A stretch of 64,000 nucleotides of DNA from Sphingobacterium litopenaei (GCF_014692495.1 NZ_JACOIJ010000002.1:124001-188000); one strand, 5' to 3'. Positions 9,251-19,177 are shown, counted from the first letter of the stretch. Notes: generated by a model not told the origin, from the sequence alone. Numbers and translations are program-made.

Positions 9251-11353
9251 TTAATAAAATCTAATACGATTGTCATCAATATCAGCATTGTCCATCAACG
9301 CTTTAAAGATAGATCCCCATGAACGTTGTTGTTTCGCTGCCAACAATTGTTTTTGTTGTGCTTTGCGTTCAGATTCTACCATCTCTTTAGGATTTACAAA
9401 GCTAGAAACTTGAACAGCGTAAACGCCTTGCGTACCCTCGATGCTTTTTGAAGGTTTGTTAGGTTGTAAACCAAATACAGTACCTACTACTGCGCTTTCG
9501 AAAGAAACACCAGGAATTACTGGGTTAGCTAATACGATGTTTTCAACATTGATAGCAGATTTACCCAATTTTTGAGCTACTTGATCAATCGATGTAGCAC
9601 CATTCAACGCGTTATTCATTTTTTCTTTCAACATACGCGCTTTCACTAGGTTTGTTACACCCAATTGAATTTCTGATTTGATAGCTTCTAATGGTTGGAT
9701 ACCTTTAGGGCTTACAGATACAGTTTTAGTAAGGATAAAGTGATCGTTTGATTCAAAAATTTTGTCTGTTACGTCGCCAGCTTTTGATTCATACACCCAT
9801 CTTACTAATTCTCTAGGAACTTCAACACCATTTAACGTATTGTCCATAGCACGTAGGCGGACAGATCTTTCTGCAGTTAAATTATGTTTTTTAGCAACAT
9901 CAGCAAAGTTTTTGCTGTTAATTTCCGAAAGGATGTTGTTTGCTTTTGTATAAGCTGCATCTGTAGTTTCTTTACCTGCTACGATTGCTTTATCAACTAC
10001 AGCAACTTTAACGATTTTAGAGTTACCGATATGTTTTTCAATTTTCAATACGTGAACACCGAATTGAGATTCCACTACGACAACATCACCAGGTTTATTG
10101 TTGAAAGCAGCTTCTTCAAAAGGACCAACCATTTGACCTCTTGTAAATGTACCTAAATCACCACCATTTACTTTGCTTGCTTGATCCTGGCTAAATTCAA
10201 TAGCTAAAGTTTCGAATTTTTCGCCTTTTGCTAATAAGCCTTTGATCGAATCAGCTTTCGCTTTTGCTTTTTCAACACCACCTTCAGCAGCTGCGTTTAA
10301 CAAGATATGACTTGCTTTTACTGAATCAGCACTGAATTTAGAATCTATTACTTTTGCGATCTCATAGTGACCGTTTGAAGCGTAAGGGCCTACTGTAGTA
10401 CCTACAGGTACATTAAATACCACTGAATCTAAAGCTGCGCTTAATTGACCTTTTTTGTAGTAAGTAACAGGCGCTTTGTTGTCCGAATTAATAGTTACGA
10501 ATGAAGAATCATTTTTCGAAGCGCTTAATTCTTGTTTTAATGATTGGATAGATGCGAGAGTAGCCGCTGAATCTTTTTTCGTAGGTCTTGCATCGATCAA
10601 AATATATTCTACAGCACGAGTTTCTTCTTCGTTTCTGAATAAGTTTTTGTTTTTATCGTAATACTCTTTGTAATCAGCTTCAGTTAATTTGATTTCAGCC
10701 TCGTTTACAGAAGAGTAATCCAAAAGAACATATTTGAAATTAGCCAATTTATTTTTAGCTGTGTATTCATCTTGTGCTTCTAATGCTGTAACGTATACAG
10801 ATGAACCTACTAAATTGGAATATTTTTCAGCTAATCTTTGTGAACGGATTTGCTCTAACATGCTTTCCCATTGTTGAGCAATTTGAGGATTTGATTTTGC
10901 TTCAGTAATTACTTGAGCTAAATAAGTTCTATCGAATTGACCAGTTTGAGGATTAGTGAAAGCCTGTACGATTTGTTGTGCTGGATTTGGACCAGAAATC
11001 AAATCATTCAATTCTTTTTTCCCTAATGTAATACCTACTTTTTCAATTTCAGAATTCAACAATTCTTGAGAAACCATTTGATTCCAAACTTGCTGAACAG
11101 CAAAATTTTTGATTTGCGGTGTTTCAGCACCTCCCATTTGTTGTTGATACTGATTGGAAGTTTGCTCTACCAACGCATTAAAATTTTGGTAATCGATACT
11201 GTTTCCATTGATGTTCCCTACTTCATTTTGCTTTTGAGCCCAAAATGGTGCTCCTGATCTTAAAGCATCACCTAGCAAAAACGCAACAATTGCTAAACCG
11301 ATAACGAAGATTACTAATCCCGCGCGGTTACGCAAATTACCCATTAATCCCAT
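9251..11353 (-). CDS. ppiD: PpiD-type peptidyl-prolyl isomerase / periplasmic chaperone
   Basis: 700 residues. One N-terminal membrane anchor (about 12-30) is followed by a SurA_N-like helical chaperone region (45-240), a parvulin domain at about 346-440 (VKASHILL, GGDLGTFTRGQMVGPFEEAAF, FGVHVLKI), and a second, degenerate parvulin-like region toward the C-terminus. PpiD assists folding of outer-membrane proteins leaving the Sec translocon. It is alone in its unit with a strong terminator. A second possible start is Met4. Confidence 0.92.
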   Translation of the reverse strand: MGLMGNLRNRAGLVIFVIGLAIVAFLLGDALRSGAPFWAQKQNEVGNINGNSIDYQNFNALVEQTSNQYQQQMGGAETPQIKNFAVQQVWNQMVSQELLNSEIEKVGITLGKKELNDLISGPNPAQQIVQAFTNPQTGQFDRTYLAQVITEAKSNPQIAQQWESMLEQIRSQRLAEKYSNLVGSSVYVTALEAQDEYTAKNKLANFKYVLLDYSSVNEAEIKLTEADYKEYYDKNKNLFRNEEETRAVEYILIDARPTKKDSAATLASIQSLKQELSASKNDSSFVTINSDNKAPVTYYKKGQLSAALDSVVFNVPVGTTVGPYASNGHYEIAKVIDSKFSADSVKASHILLNAAAEGGVEKAKAKADSIKGLLAKGEKFETLAIEFSQDQASKVNGGDLGTFTRGQMVGPFEEAAFNNKPGDVVVVESQFGVHVLKIEKHIGNSKIVKVAVVDKAIVAGKETTDAAYTKANNILSEINSKNFADVAKKHNLTAERSVRLRAMDNTLNGVEVPRELVRWVYESKAGDVTDKIFESNDHFILTKTVSVSPKGIQPLEAIKSEIQLGVTNLVKARMLKEKMNNALNGATSIDQVAQKLGKSAINVENIVLANPVIPGVSFESAVVGTVFGLQPNKPSKSIEGTQGVYAVQVSSFVNPKEMVESERKAQQKQLLAAKQQRSWGSIFKALMDNADIDDNRIRFY

Positions 11354-11504
11354 ATTCCGTAATTTGTATTTATGTGTTTGTTCTTTAGTTATTTAATTGA
11401 CTTTGTTTTTAAACAAGGCGCAAGATACAATTTTTATAAAAAAAAAGCATATAAAATATATGCTAATTCAAAACATCTTTTTTAGTTTTTTGTTATACCA
11501 GATT

Positions 11505-12116
11505 TTATTGCCCAAAAGCAGGTAGCTGGCTATTGTTAGATGGTAGATAAAAACCTGTCATATTTTCACCTTGGATATTTTTAAAATCTGTATCTGAACG
11601 GAAAGAAGTGGCTTGCATACTACCTCTAGCGTCCTTAAAATCCATCGTAATGGGTACAGAGTTGTAATATATCTTTTGGTTTTCGTCGTAAAAAATCTCT
11701 TCAGATTTGATCACAGAACCATCAGCCATATTGATAACCACATTTTTGCGAAACTCCGTAATGCCTTGTAAAGCACGCTGAATTCCGTAATCCGAACGAA
11801 TTCTTTGGGTTTCTTTTCCAGTAGCATCATAAAAAATAATTTGGAGGCCTTTCTCGAATTCGTAATTGTTGTTCTTGCCTTGCGTGGTATCGTGATAGAT
11901 TTTCATTTCAGGACCTGTCAACTGTGCTTTTACGACTGCGGAATCGCTATATATGATTTTAACATCTTTATATAAATCGACAGCTTCTTCGGCTTTGATG
12001 TTTTCAATCGCATTAATATCCTTCATCTCATTCTCACAGGCCGTAAACAGCAAAATCCCTATTACACACAAAGCGAATAGGGATGCCATATTTTGTTTGC
12101 GGAATTTATTAATCAT
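11505..12116 (-). CDS. lptC: LPS export protein LptC
   Basis: 203 residues. A signal-anchor or lipoprotein-like N-terminus (LFALCVIGILLFTAC) precedes the LptC beta-jellyroll with YKDVKIIYSDSAVVKAQLTGPEMKIY and repeated strands. LptC links the LptBFG ABC transporter to the periplasmic LptA bridge that carries lipopolysaccharide to the outer membrane. The reading frame is open for 9 more codons upstream, but I chose the ATG that follows AAAGAAGAAG; it overlaps the end of the upstream barrel gene by 8 bases, suggesting translational coupling. Confidence 0.85.
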   Translation of the reverse strand: MINKFRKQNMASLFALCVIGILLFTACENEMKDINAIENIKAEEAVDLYKDVKIIYSDSAVVKAQLTGPEMKIYHDTTQGKNNNYEFEKGLQIIFYDATGKETQRIRSDYGIQRALQGITEFRKNVVINMADGSVIKSEEIFYDENQKIYYNSVPITMDFKDARGSMQATSFRSDTDFKNIQGENMTGFYLPSNNSQLPAFGQ

Positions 12117-13434
12117 AGCTTCTTCTTTGGAACCAAAGATCATTGATATTAAATCCTACACTAATATTGATATAGCGCTCACGCACTAAGTTATTGTTCA
12201 ATGTACCTTGTTGACCAAATTCAGCCGAAATATTAATTCTAGAAGAAGTACGGCCAAAATTTGTTTCAGGAAGAGGAAGACCAAAACCTACTGTTACTGC
12301 CATATCATCTATACGTGTACTGTTGGTCGTGATGTGTCCTTGATTATATCTTACGCCTAATCTATAATCCACGATATCCCAATATCTATTTGAACTAGCA
12401 TCTGGTTTCCATTGACCACCTAAAGCAACACCGTAGTTTTTGCCTAGAGGTGCTTCGCCGGCACGAGTTTGGTATTCAGTCCAATCTGCGTATTTGAAAT
12501 CTGCGCCAATCATCCAATCATAACCTTTAGATACTGTAATACCCACGCTATGTTTCATTGGAAGGTTGATATTACGTGTTCTATCGCCTACTTGAGGAAG
12601 AGAATCTAAGGCTACATTTTCGAAGTCTTCATCCAAAGATGGTTGCGTACGCGTGATCAACTGCGAAGTATTCTCTTTTACTGTGTTATTAAGCGACCCG
12701 GAATAGCCTAAAGTTATATTGTGCTTTTTGCTAACAGGAAACGAATATTGTGCACCATAATCTACGATTAAACCACGAACCAAACGTGTCACTTGACTCT
12801 TAGCATTTAAAGAATTATAATCGTAAGGAAAACTTACAGTAAGATTATCTTTTAATTCACCAAATAGAAAACCTGCGTTACCACCGATACTGAATCCTTT
12901 GAAAGGAGAAAAACCATAACCTACAAAAGCTTTATTCAGACCACCTTCACCTTCTTTTGATTGGCGGGTAGTGATTGTTCCCATGGTACGAGTTTCAGTG
13001 ATGTTGTAACCCAGATCAGAGTATGGCATCAATCCAAACGCAATACCATGATTACGTGCAACAGCAAAACCAAATCCAAAATGTGAAAAGGCAAAGTCCG
13101 CTGTGTTGTCTTGCGCAGTACCTTTATTCAATTGCGTGATATTTCCGTAAAGACCTGCGTCCAAAATGGTTCTGTTCAATCCTGAATAACTTGCAGGATT
13201 GGCGATGTTCAGAATAGGCAAACCAGCTTGATATCTTACGGCAGTAGAAATACCACCCATGGAACGTGTTTGTGGCAACAAATCTTCGCGCATCTGCCCA
13301 ATACCAAATTTAGAATAGGGCGAATGCGAAGTAGTTTCTTGAGCGAAAGTCTGTGTTCCCGACAACAACAATGCTGTTCCGAGCATAACTTTTATCGCTT
13401 TTTTGGCACTCAATATGTTTGACTGTCTATACAT
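12109..13434 (-). CDS. outer-membrane beta-barrel protein, FadL-like, function unknown
   Basis: 441 residues with a signal peptide cleaved near TFAQ (residue 31). The mature start SPYSKFGIGQM then SMGGISTA and NPASYSGL (the NPA motif of FadL-like hatches) suggest a relative of the FadL fold; later strands and the GFNINDLWFQRR end look like a barrel. It overlaps lptC, a pairing seen in other Bacteroidota, which makes a role in the envelope plausible. I cannot name a substrate. Confidence 0.75.
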   Translation of the reverse strand: MYRQSNILSAKKAIKVMLGTALLLSGTQTFAQETTSHSPYSKFGIGQMREDLLPQTRSMGGISTAVRYQAGLPILNIANPASYSGLNRTILDAGLYGNITQLNKGTAQDNTADFAFSHFGFGFAVARNHGIAFGLMPYSDLGYNITETRTMGTITTRQSKEGEGGLNKAFVGYGFSPFKGFSIGGNAGFLFGELKDNLTVSFPYDYNSLNAKSQVTRLVRGLIVDYGAQYSFPVSKKHNITLGYSGSLNNTVKENTSQLITRTQPSLDEDFENVALDSLPQVGDRTRNINLPMKHSVGITVSKGYDWMIGADFKYADWTEYQTRAGEAPLGKNYGVALGGQWKPDASSNRYWDIVDYRLGVRYNQGHITTNSTRIDDMAVTVGFGLPLPETNFGRTSSRINISAEFGQQGTLNNNLVRERYINISVGFNINDLWFQRRSYD

Positions 13435-13509
13435 ATATTTATTAAAATCCGATATTGGACTATTCTTTTATACTGTTAGGTCAATAATAATACTAACTTT
13501 TATTGGATA

Positions 13510-13517
13510 CAAAACTA
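13510..13517 (-). promoter_or_regulatory. possible -7 element for the barrel-lptC operon
   Basis: The minus strand reads TAGTTTTG, matching TAnnTTTG, 75 bases before the barrel start codon, in an otherwise empty AT-rich gap. Confidence 0.3.
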
Positions 13518-13583
13518 TTTATTTTTAAATGAATACCTGAGTCTATTTTGTTAAAAAAGGTTAATCATTTAAATATTAATTCA

Positions 13584-14567
13584 TTACATAAATTGGAAAT
13601 AAATAATTGTTGCAACGATTATAATGTAAATACTTTCATAAAGCCATTTTATTTTAGCGTAGGCAAAATAATAGGCCAAATAAATAGCCAACGGCGGCGC
13701 ACATAATAAAAAATGGTTAATTGTAATTTGGCTATTCAGGTAAAATGATCCAATAATCAAAAGTAGCATATAGAACAACAATTGAAAGGCTTTTCTGATA
13801 TGAACTATACTTCTGAAATATTGATCTTTCAAGACCAAAAGAAACAATAACATTGCAATTCCTACAGGAAAAACAACAAAATAATCGTGATAATCAACCT
13901 TTAGTCCAGTAGGCAAGGAATTGACGAAAGGCTTAAATATTTCCAAGAATTCATCCCATCGATCCACCCAATAATAAGCCACGCCCAATAAGAAATAGAT
14001 CACGCTAAAGCCCAAAATAGGTGTTACCCATTCACGCCATATAAAAGGTCTGAATATGATTAAAGCTATCCATAACAACATCAGCATGACGATGAATGGA
14101 AAGTAAATCAGACTTCCTAAAGCTACAATCATACCCAAATCAAACATCAACGTTTTGACATCAGCTTGTTTATACATATTGAATAATTTGCCCATCATCC
14201 ATATAGTGATGAAATTGCAAATCAACGTAGGAGATAGCACCAAAAACGGCAAAAACAAACTCACTAATGTCATAAACATCAGTGCTGTTAAGAAAGTAGG
14301 TTTGCCTAAAAAATTGAAGTGGTTGATAACTTTATTGAGGAGAAAAGCTTGTAACAACGTCAAGACTAATGTGATTAACACATTAGATTGAGGTTCAAGA
14401 TTTTTTCCAAATTCAATGTTAAGGAGATTATCAACAGCAGGTTCTAGAAAGAAAGGTTTGAGTTCTGCAGGCAAATGAAAAAAAGCCCCCAAACACAGTA
14501 TAGTTCCCACGGCACATACCCAAAATATGTTGATAGGGGTGAATTTTCTGTGTTGATTGATAATCAT
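13584..14567 (-). CDS. DUF6427-like multi-pass membrane protein
   Basis: 327 residues with about nine hydrophobic helices. The segment LSPTLICNF after the third helix is characteristic of the Bacteroidota DUF6427 family, often mislabelled as beta-carotene monooxygenase. No catalytic motif is visible. Its start lies 16 bases after the terminator that ends the ccm operon, so it probably has its own promoter or is expressed by read-through. Function unknown. Confidence 0.7.
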   Translation of the reverse strand: MIINQHRKFTPINIFWVCAVGTILCLGAFFHLPAELKPFFLEPAVDNLLNIEFGKNLEPQSNVLITLVLTLLQAFLLNKVINHFNFLGKPTFLTALMFMTLVSLFLPFLVLSPTLICNFITIWMMGKLFNMYKQADVKTLMFDLGMIVALGSLIYFPFIVMLMLLWIALIIFRPFIWREWVTPILGFSVIYFLLGVAYYWVDRWDEFLEIFKPFVNSLPTGLKVDYHDYFVVFPVGIAMLLFLLVLKDQYFRSIVHIRKAFQLLFYMLLLIIGSFYLNSQITINHFLLCAPPLAIYLAYYFAYAKIKWLYESIYIIIVATIIYFQFM

Positions 14568-14581
14568 AGTTTTGGCAAATC

Positions 14582-14617
14582 AAAAAATTGGAAAGACTAT
14601 TTGTCTTCCAATTTTTT
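14582..14617 (-). terminator. terminator overlapping the end of ccmD
   Basis: Arms AAAAAATTGGAAAGAC and GTCTTCCAATTTTTT pair with one bulged base around a 5-base loop; on the minus strand the hairpin ends in a T-run. The ccmD stop codon lies in the loop. Confidence 0.6.
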
Positions 14618-14800
14618 TACTTTTTTGTCAATGGTGAATAAATAAATATACATACCAATTACAATTGTCAAGATTACGCCGACTACAACCCAAATCTTTC
14701 CCGAACTTCTCAATCCTGTAGCCATTTCTACCGTGTTGTCTTGAGCAAAAGTGCATATAGAGAATAGCACGAATGCTAATGCAAGGCTAATTTTTTTCAT
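14597..14800 (-). CDS. ccmD: CcmD-like small membrane protein
   Basis: 67 residues: a signal-peptide-like first helix (cleavage near TFAQ), a second helix (residues ~35-57, IWVVVGVILTIVIGMYIYLF), and a charged tail KKVKKLEDK. Position directly behind ccmC and the size fit CcmD, which helps release haem-loaded CcmE from the CcmABC complex. Sequence conservation in the family is poor, so context carries much of this call. Confidence 0.75.
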   Translation of the reverse strand: MKKISLALAFVLFSICTFAQDNTVEMATGLRSSGKIWVVVGVILTIVIGMYIYLFTIDKKVKKLEDK

Positions 14801-14808
14801 TCTACTAT

Positions 14809-15474
14809 TTATTGAATTTTATTTGCTTTGTTTTCTAATAGACGTAGTCTGTAACGTAATGTACAAACCCATGAACCAGTCAATATCCAGCCAATTACAG
14901 CTGTGTAAAATACAGGACGCATGTAATTGTCCATGTCTAAGTCTCCAAATGTGGAGTTGCCACCATTTCCTGGATGCAAAGAATCTGTTAATTTGGGCAA
15001 GATGTACAACAATACGACCATTATAGGGAAGGCGAAGATGTTGTATACAGCGGATATTTTAGCGCGTTTTTGTTCTTCATCCAAGGCATTTCTCAATACC
15101 AAATACGCCAAATACATTAATGTAGCGATAGCCGAACCATTTAATTTCGGATCATTTGGCCATGGCTCTCCCCAGGTAATATTTGCCCATTGCATACCTG
15201 TCAAAAGACCGAAAGCACAGAAAATAATTCCTGTGTTCACAGCTTCGACTGCAAGCATATCATGTTTTATGTCTCCACTATTCAAATATTTGATACTGTT
15301 TATTACAGAGATCAAATACAGTGTCAACATGGTAAACCACATAGGCACGTGAAAATAAACGTTACGAATGGATTCATTTAGAATGTGAAGCTCGGGTACA
15401 GGACCGATAAAACCAGCGACAACAGACGCACTTACCATACACGCCGCAAGGATTTTCCACCAATTTTTTCTCAT
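14809..15474 (-). CDS. ccmC: haem exporter / cytochrome c biogenesis protein CcmC
   Basis: 221 residues, six membrane helices. The family's tryptophan-rich periplasmic motif is WGEPWPNDPKL (about 103-113), and candidate haem-ligand histidines are in VYFHVPMWF and LHPGNGG. CcmC presents haem to the chaperone CcmE during cytochrome c maturation (system I). It sits between ccmB and ccmD with gaps of 15 and 8 bases. Confidence 0.92.
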   Translation of the reverse strand: MRKNWWKILAACMVSASVVAGFIGPVPELHILNESIRNVYFHVPMWFTMLTLYLISVINSIKYLNSGDIKHDMLAVEAVNTGIIFCAFGLLTGMQWANITWGEPWPNDPKLNGSAIATLMYLAYLVLRNALDEEQKRAKISAVYNIFAFPIMVVLLYILPKLTDSLHPGNGGNSTFGDLDMDNYMRPVFYTAVIGWILTGSWVCTLRYRLRLLENKANKIQ

Positions 15475-15489
15475 TATTTACTAATAATT

Positions 15490-16152
15490 TTAATCCCTCC
15501 AAAGGTAAGGAAATAACAATAAAGAAATAGTAATAGTTATGACATTAATTGCGAGTAATACCGCGATTTCACCGTAGCTAATTCCGCGATCTAATCCTTG
15601 TAATGCATTGTTCGACAACTTAATCAATACGATTAGTAAAGGTATAATGACAGGGAAAGCCAGAATCGCCATTATAGTACTATTATTGCCTGTCTTAGAA
15701 CTAATGCCAGATACCATCGTAAAGACTGTAGCAAAACTGATGCTTCCTAACAAAACCGCTACAAAGTAAAGTAGGGCATCACCAACAGGGTTTTTGAAGA
15801 TTACAGAATAGGTGAAATAAGCAATAATAGACAGTAACACCATGAGAATAGTGTTATAAATAATTTTCGAAAGAATGATTGCTTTGGGGCCTGTAATAGA
15901 ATAATAATACAGTTGTCGGTATTGACTTTCTTGGACGAAAGAACGACTTATAGCATTAATAGAGGCAAAAAGTAGAATAATCCAAAAAAGGGCATTCCAC
16001 ATTAAAGCATTATCTACAGTTTTGAATGCTTGATAGCAAACAAAAACTGTAGATACTACATATAGAAATATGCTATTGATAGCATGTTTTGATCGCCATT
16101 CTAAGATAAGATCTTTATGGACTAAAGTTTTGACTTCTTTCAAAAGACTCAT
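15490..16152 (-). CDS. ccmB: haem exporter permease CcmB
   Basis: 220 residues, six membrane helices, with the CcmB opening KDLILEWRSKHAINSI and a long tail of helices. CcmB is the permease partner of the CcmA ATPase in system I cytochrome c maturation. No ccmA is in the window. The ATG is only 6 bases from a TATCTTTG promoter element, so the transcript is nearly leaderless. Confidence 0.9.
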   Translation of the reverse strand: MSLLKEVKTLVHKDLILEWRSKHAINSIFLYVVSTVFVCYQAFKTVDNALMWNALFWIILLFASINAISRSFVQESQYRQLYYYSITGPKAIILSKIIYNTILMVLLSIIAYFTYSVIFKNPVGDALLYFVAVLLGSISFATVFTMVSGISSKTGNNSTIMAILAFPVIIPLLIVLIKLSNNALQGLDRGISYGEIAVLLAINVITITISLLLFPYLWRD

Positions 16153-16158
16153 GTGCTA

Positions 16159-16166
16159 CAAAGATA
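16159..16166 (-). promoter_or_regulatory. -7 element for ccmBCD
   Basis: TATCTTTG on the minus strand fits TAnnTTTG. It ends 6 bases before the ccmB ATG, which would give a leaderless or nearly leaderless mRNA. Confidence 0.5.
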
Positions 16167-16200
16167 CACATAATTTGAAATTAGCCGATTGAATGCTAGA

Positions 16201-16575
16201 TTAAGCGTTCGAAATATCTGATTTTGCTTTGTCAGCAATATCTTCTGCTTGATTAGCTAATCCTTGCGCAGCATCTGAAGCTTTGTTTGCCCATGAAGAA
16301 GCTTTGTCAGATACTTTGTCTAATACACTTTTACTTGCGTCTTTCGCTTTTGATTTAAGATTTTCTAATTCTTCTTTTGCACTTGCAGCCAATTTTGAAG
16401 CTTTTTTAGATTCTTTTTTGGAAAGCTCTTTTAGGGATTTCGTTAAATCTTTGATGCCACAATTTGCTTTATCTAAAGTTTTTTTACCGTCTTCTGTCGC
16501 TAATAAATAATAAGCAGCTGTACCCACCGCAAGACCTAATAATGCAAATGCTACTAATCCGTTTTTATTTTTCAT
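16201..16575 (-). CDS. YtxH-domain protein
   Basis: 124 residues. One N-terminal helix (GLVAFALLGLAVGTAAYYLL) followed by a Lys-, Ala- and Asp-rich amphipathic region with repeats of A(S)xxA and KxxxD(K/A), typical of YtxH/general-stress proteins and of LEA-like sequences. Function is not known; relatives are stress-induced. It is followed by ccmB but a separate promoter sits between. Confidence 0.75.
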   Translation of the reverse strand: MKNKNGLVAFALLGLAVGTAAYYLLATEDGKKTLDKANCGIKDLTKSLKELSKKESKKASKLAASAKEELENLKSKAKDASKSVLDKVSDKASSWANKASDAAQGLANQAEDIADKAKSDISNA

Positions 16576-16676
16576 AATATTGAAATTTTGAATGTATATA
16601 TAATGACTACCTATTTAGTGTCTTTATAAAACAAGCATCATTCCAAAAAGTTTTGAGATTATTGCATTAACATTAT

Positions 16677-18515
16677 TTAACTTTCCACTGTGCGTTTAGC
16701 GGATTGTAAAGTGTATAAATGATGGTAAAGTCCTGACCCTTTAGCTAATAATTCATCGTGATTACCAAACTCTGCTACTACACCGTCTTCTACTACAACG
16801 ATGTTGTCTGCATTTTTAATGGTAGATAGTCGGTGAGCGATGATAATAGAAGTACGATTTTTCATCAACTCTTCTAAAGCTTCTTGAACTAATCTTTCGG
16901 ATTCTGAATCTAAGGCAGAAGTAGCCTCATCTAAGATTAAAATGGAAGGATCTTTTAATAAAGCTCTTGCTATAGCAATGCGTTGACGTTGTCCGCCAGA
17001 TAATTTTACCCCACGTTCGCCTACAATAGTATCATATCCTTCTGGAAAACCCATAATGAAGTCGTGTGCATTCGCGCGTTTTGCAGCTTCAATAATACTT
17101 TCAGGATTGGCATCCAGACGGCCGTAATTGATGTTTTCACGAATAGTTCCTCCAAATAAGAGGACATCTTGAGGTACGATAGCCACTTGATTACGAATAT
17201 CGGTTAATGAATATTGGGAAGCGTCCAAATCATCGTATAAGATTTGGCCTTTCGTAGGATTATAGAATTGTAAGATTAAAGAGGCAATAGTAGATTTACC
17301 AGCGCCACTAGGCCCCACAATTGCTATCTTATCTCCCGCATTAGCTATAAATGAAATGTCTTTTAGAATATTAATATCAGGTCTAGATGGATAAGCAAAT
17401 TGTACAGAAGAAAATGTCAACTTACCCGCAATAGGTTTAATGATGTCTTTGTTATCCTCGTTAACGATGATGTTTTCGGTCTTCTCATTCAAAATCTCAA
17501 TCACACGTTCACTTGCTCCCAATGCTTTTTGAATACCAGCATATAATTCTGGGAAGCTTCCCATAGAACCAGCTACAAACATGGAATACAAAATGTAAGT
17601 GGTTAAATCACCTACTGTTATTTCGCCAGTAGAGACTAAGGATGCACCATACCAAATTACCGCGATTACAGCACCGAAAATACAGAAGATGATAAATGAA
17701 GCGAACAAGCCTCTGAAAGTAGCACCTTTAATAGCTAGCTTCACCACATTATCTAATTTTTTGCTGTATCGTTGTGCTTCATAAAATTCATTTACAAACG
17801 CTTTAACATTGGAAATACCTAATAAGGTTTCTTGTACTATACTATTGGAATCCGCTAACTGATCTTGAGTTTGGCGTGATAGATTACGAATAAATCTTCC
17901 GAAGAAAATTGCTGTAACTACCAAAATTGGTAATATACTTAAATTCATTAAGGCCAATTTTGGTGAAACCCAAACCAATAATAACACACCGATCAAAAGG
18001 CTTAACATTTGTCTGATTATTTCAGCTAAAGTCGTTGTTAACGTATCTTGGATTTGAGATAAATCAGAAGATAATCTGCTGTTTAATTCCCCAACTCTTC
18101 TATTTGCAAAAAAATCGACAGGAAGAGTTATAAGTTTTAGGTAAGAATCACGTCTGATGTGGGCTAGAGCTTTCTCTGCAATTTCTACAAATAGTCGAAT
18201 GCGAAAGAAAGACATTATCGACATGAATAATAAAATACTCAAAGATAAAGCGCCAATGTAAAAAACGCTTGGCTCTAACCACGGATAGATTTGCTTTCCT
18301 TGAGCTGCATCGATCATGGCTCCTAGCAAAGCTGGAAACGTTAGCATTGTCAAGCTTGAAAGTACCAAAAATACCATCCCCATAGCAAACTTGAACTTAA
18401 AAGGCTTCAGGTATGTAAAAATTTCTAAAGCTTTTTTTACTAGTTCCTTGCTAATTTTTGGTTTTGGTAATTCTTCAGCTTGGGTATTGCCACTATTCAG
18501 TCTTTGTCTAGCCAT
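16677..18515 (-). CDS. ABC exporter, MsbA-like (permease fused to ATPase)
   Basis: 612 residues: six membrane helices (about 40-340) then a nucleotide-binding domain with Walker A GPSGAGKST (~401), the signature LSGGQ (~502), Walker B ILILDEATS (~522) and the H-loop AHRLS. It resembles lipid A flippase MsbA and multidrug half-transporters, which act as homodimers in the inner membrane. The exact substrate cannot be told, so no symbol is given. It stands alone with its own promoter. Confidence 0.88.
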   Translation of the reverse strand: MARQRLNSGNTQAEELPKPKISKELVKKALEIFTYLKPFKFKFAMGMVFLVLSSLTMLTFPALLGAMIDAAQGKQIYPWLEPSVFYIGALSLSILLFMSIMSFFRIRLFVEIAEKALAHIRRDSYLKLITLPVDFFANRRVGELNSRLSSDLSQIQDTLTTTLAEIIRQMLSLLIGVLLLVWVSPKLALMNLSILPILVVTAIFFGRFIRNLSRQTQDQLADSNSIVQETLLGISNVKAFVNEFYEAQRYSKKLDNVVKLAIKGATFRGLFASFIIFCIFGAVIAVIWYGASLVSTGEITVGDLTTYILYSMFVAGSMGSFPELYAGIQKALGASERVIEILNEKTENIIVNEDNKDIIKPIAGKLTFSSVQFAYPSRPDINILKDISFIANAGDKIAIVGPSGAGKSTIASLILQFYNPTKGQILYDDLDASQYSLTDIRNQVAIVPQDVLLFGGTIRENINYGRLDANPESIIEAAKRANAHDFIMGFPEGYDTIVGERGVKLSGGQRQRIAIARALLKDPSILILDEATSALDSESERLVQEALEELMKNRTSIIIAHRLSTIKNADNIVVVEDGVVAEFGNHDELLAKGSGLYHHLYTLQSAKRTVES

Positions 18516-18546
18516 TTTCGTTAACTCAATGCTTATTTAATGGCGA

Positions 18547-18554
18547 CAAATGTA
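18547..18554 (-). promoter_or_regulatory. -7 element for the MsbA-like gene
   Basis: TACATTTG on the minus strand, 31 bases before the ATG, matches TAnnTTTG. Confidence 0.45.
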
Positions 18555-18576
18555 CATATATTCCCAATGGATGACA

Positions 18577-19122
18577 TCAGACTTTCGTCACATTTTTCGA
18601 TTTCAATTGCTTGTATTGGTATAGTAAACCCAAAATAAGTGCAACTATTATCAAAATAAATACATAAATATACTTGCTGCTATTGAGATCTTCTTCTTCC
18701 AATGATTTGATTTTATCTTTTAACTTGTCATTTTCAGCCTGCAATTTTGAGATTGTTTTCATATAGGCTGTGACTTGCTGATCATATTCGTTCGCCAGCT
18801 GCTCATAGCGTTCTTTTTCACTGTCTTTTAGATCCAAAAGTTTGCGTGTTTCTATGAAAATATTATTGTCTGTGACGACGATTTGTTTTAAAATATCAAT
18901 GGATTTCTGCATGTCATTTTTGGATTTGAAGAGACCAAAAATTCCAGTCTTTTGTTGAAGTGAAACATCATATTCTCCAAATTTCTGATTACGTGCATTT
19001 AGTAGATTATTGACACGCTTGCGTTGATCCTCGAAAGAAGTGGAATTGTCTAAAGGAGATTGAGCTAATAAAGAAGTTGTAGTGGTGAATAAAATTAAAA
19101 GTGCAAAAAGCAAGTTTTTCAT
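18577..19122 (-). CDS. secreted coiled-coil protein with C-terminal membrane helix
   Basis: 181 residues: signal peptide (cleavage near LLAQ, residue 21), an ERQ/K-rich helical region with a clear coiled coil at about 95-145, and one membrane helix (about 150-170) followed by a short basic tail. Thus most of the chain would lie in the periplasm, anchored at the C-terminus. No domain is recognised. It is divergent from the LVIVD gene. Confidence 0.65.
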   Translation of the reverse strand: MKNLLFALLILFTTTTSLLAQSPLDNSTSFEDQRKRVNNLLNARNQKFGEYDVSLQQKTGIFGLFKSKNDMQKSIDILKQIVVTDNNIFIETRKLLDLKDSEKERYEQLANEYDQQVTAYMKTISKLQAENDKLKDKIKSLEEEDLNSSKYIYVFILIIVALILGLLYQYKQLKSKNVTKV

Positions 19123-19177
19123 TTGTTACGATTTTGTTCTTGATTAAGACTTGACTGTTTAGGTTTAGTTTAATTTT

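Noticed and set aside
14927-15352. Plus-strand frame of 141 codons opposite ccmC
   Set aside because: Shadow of ccmC; no domain or promoter.
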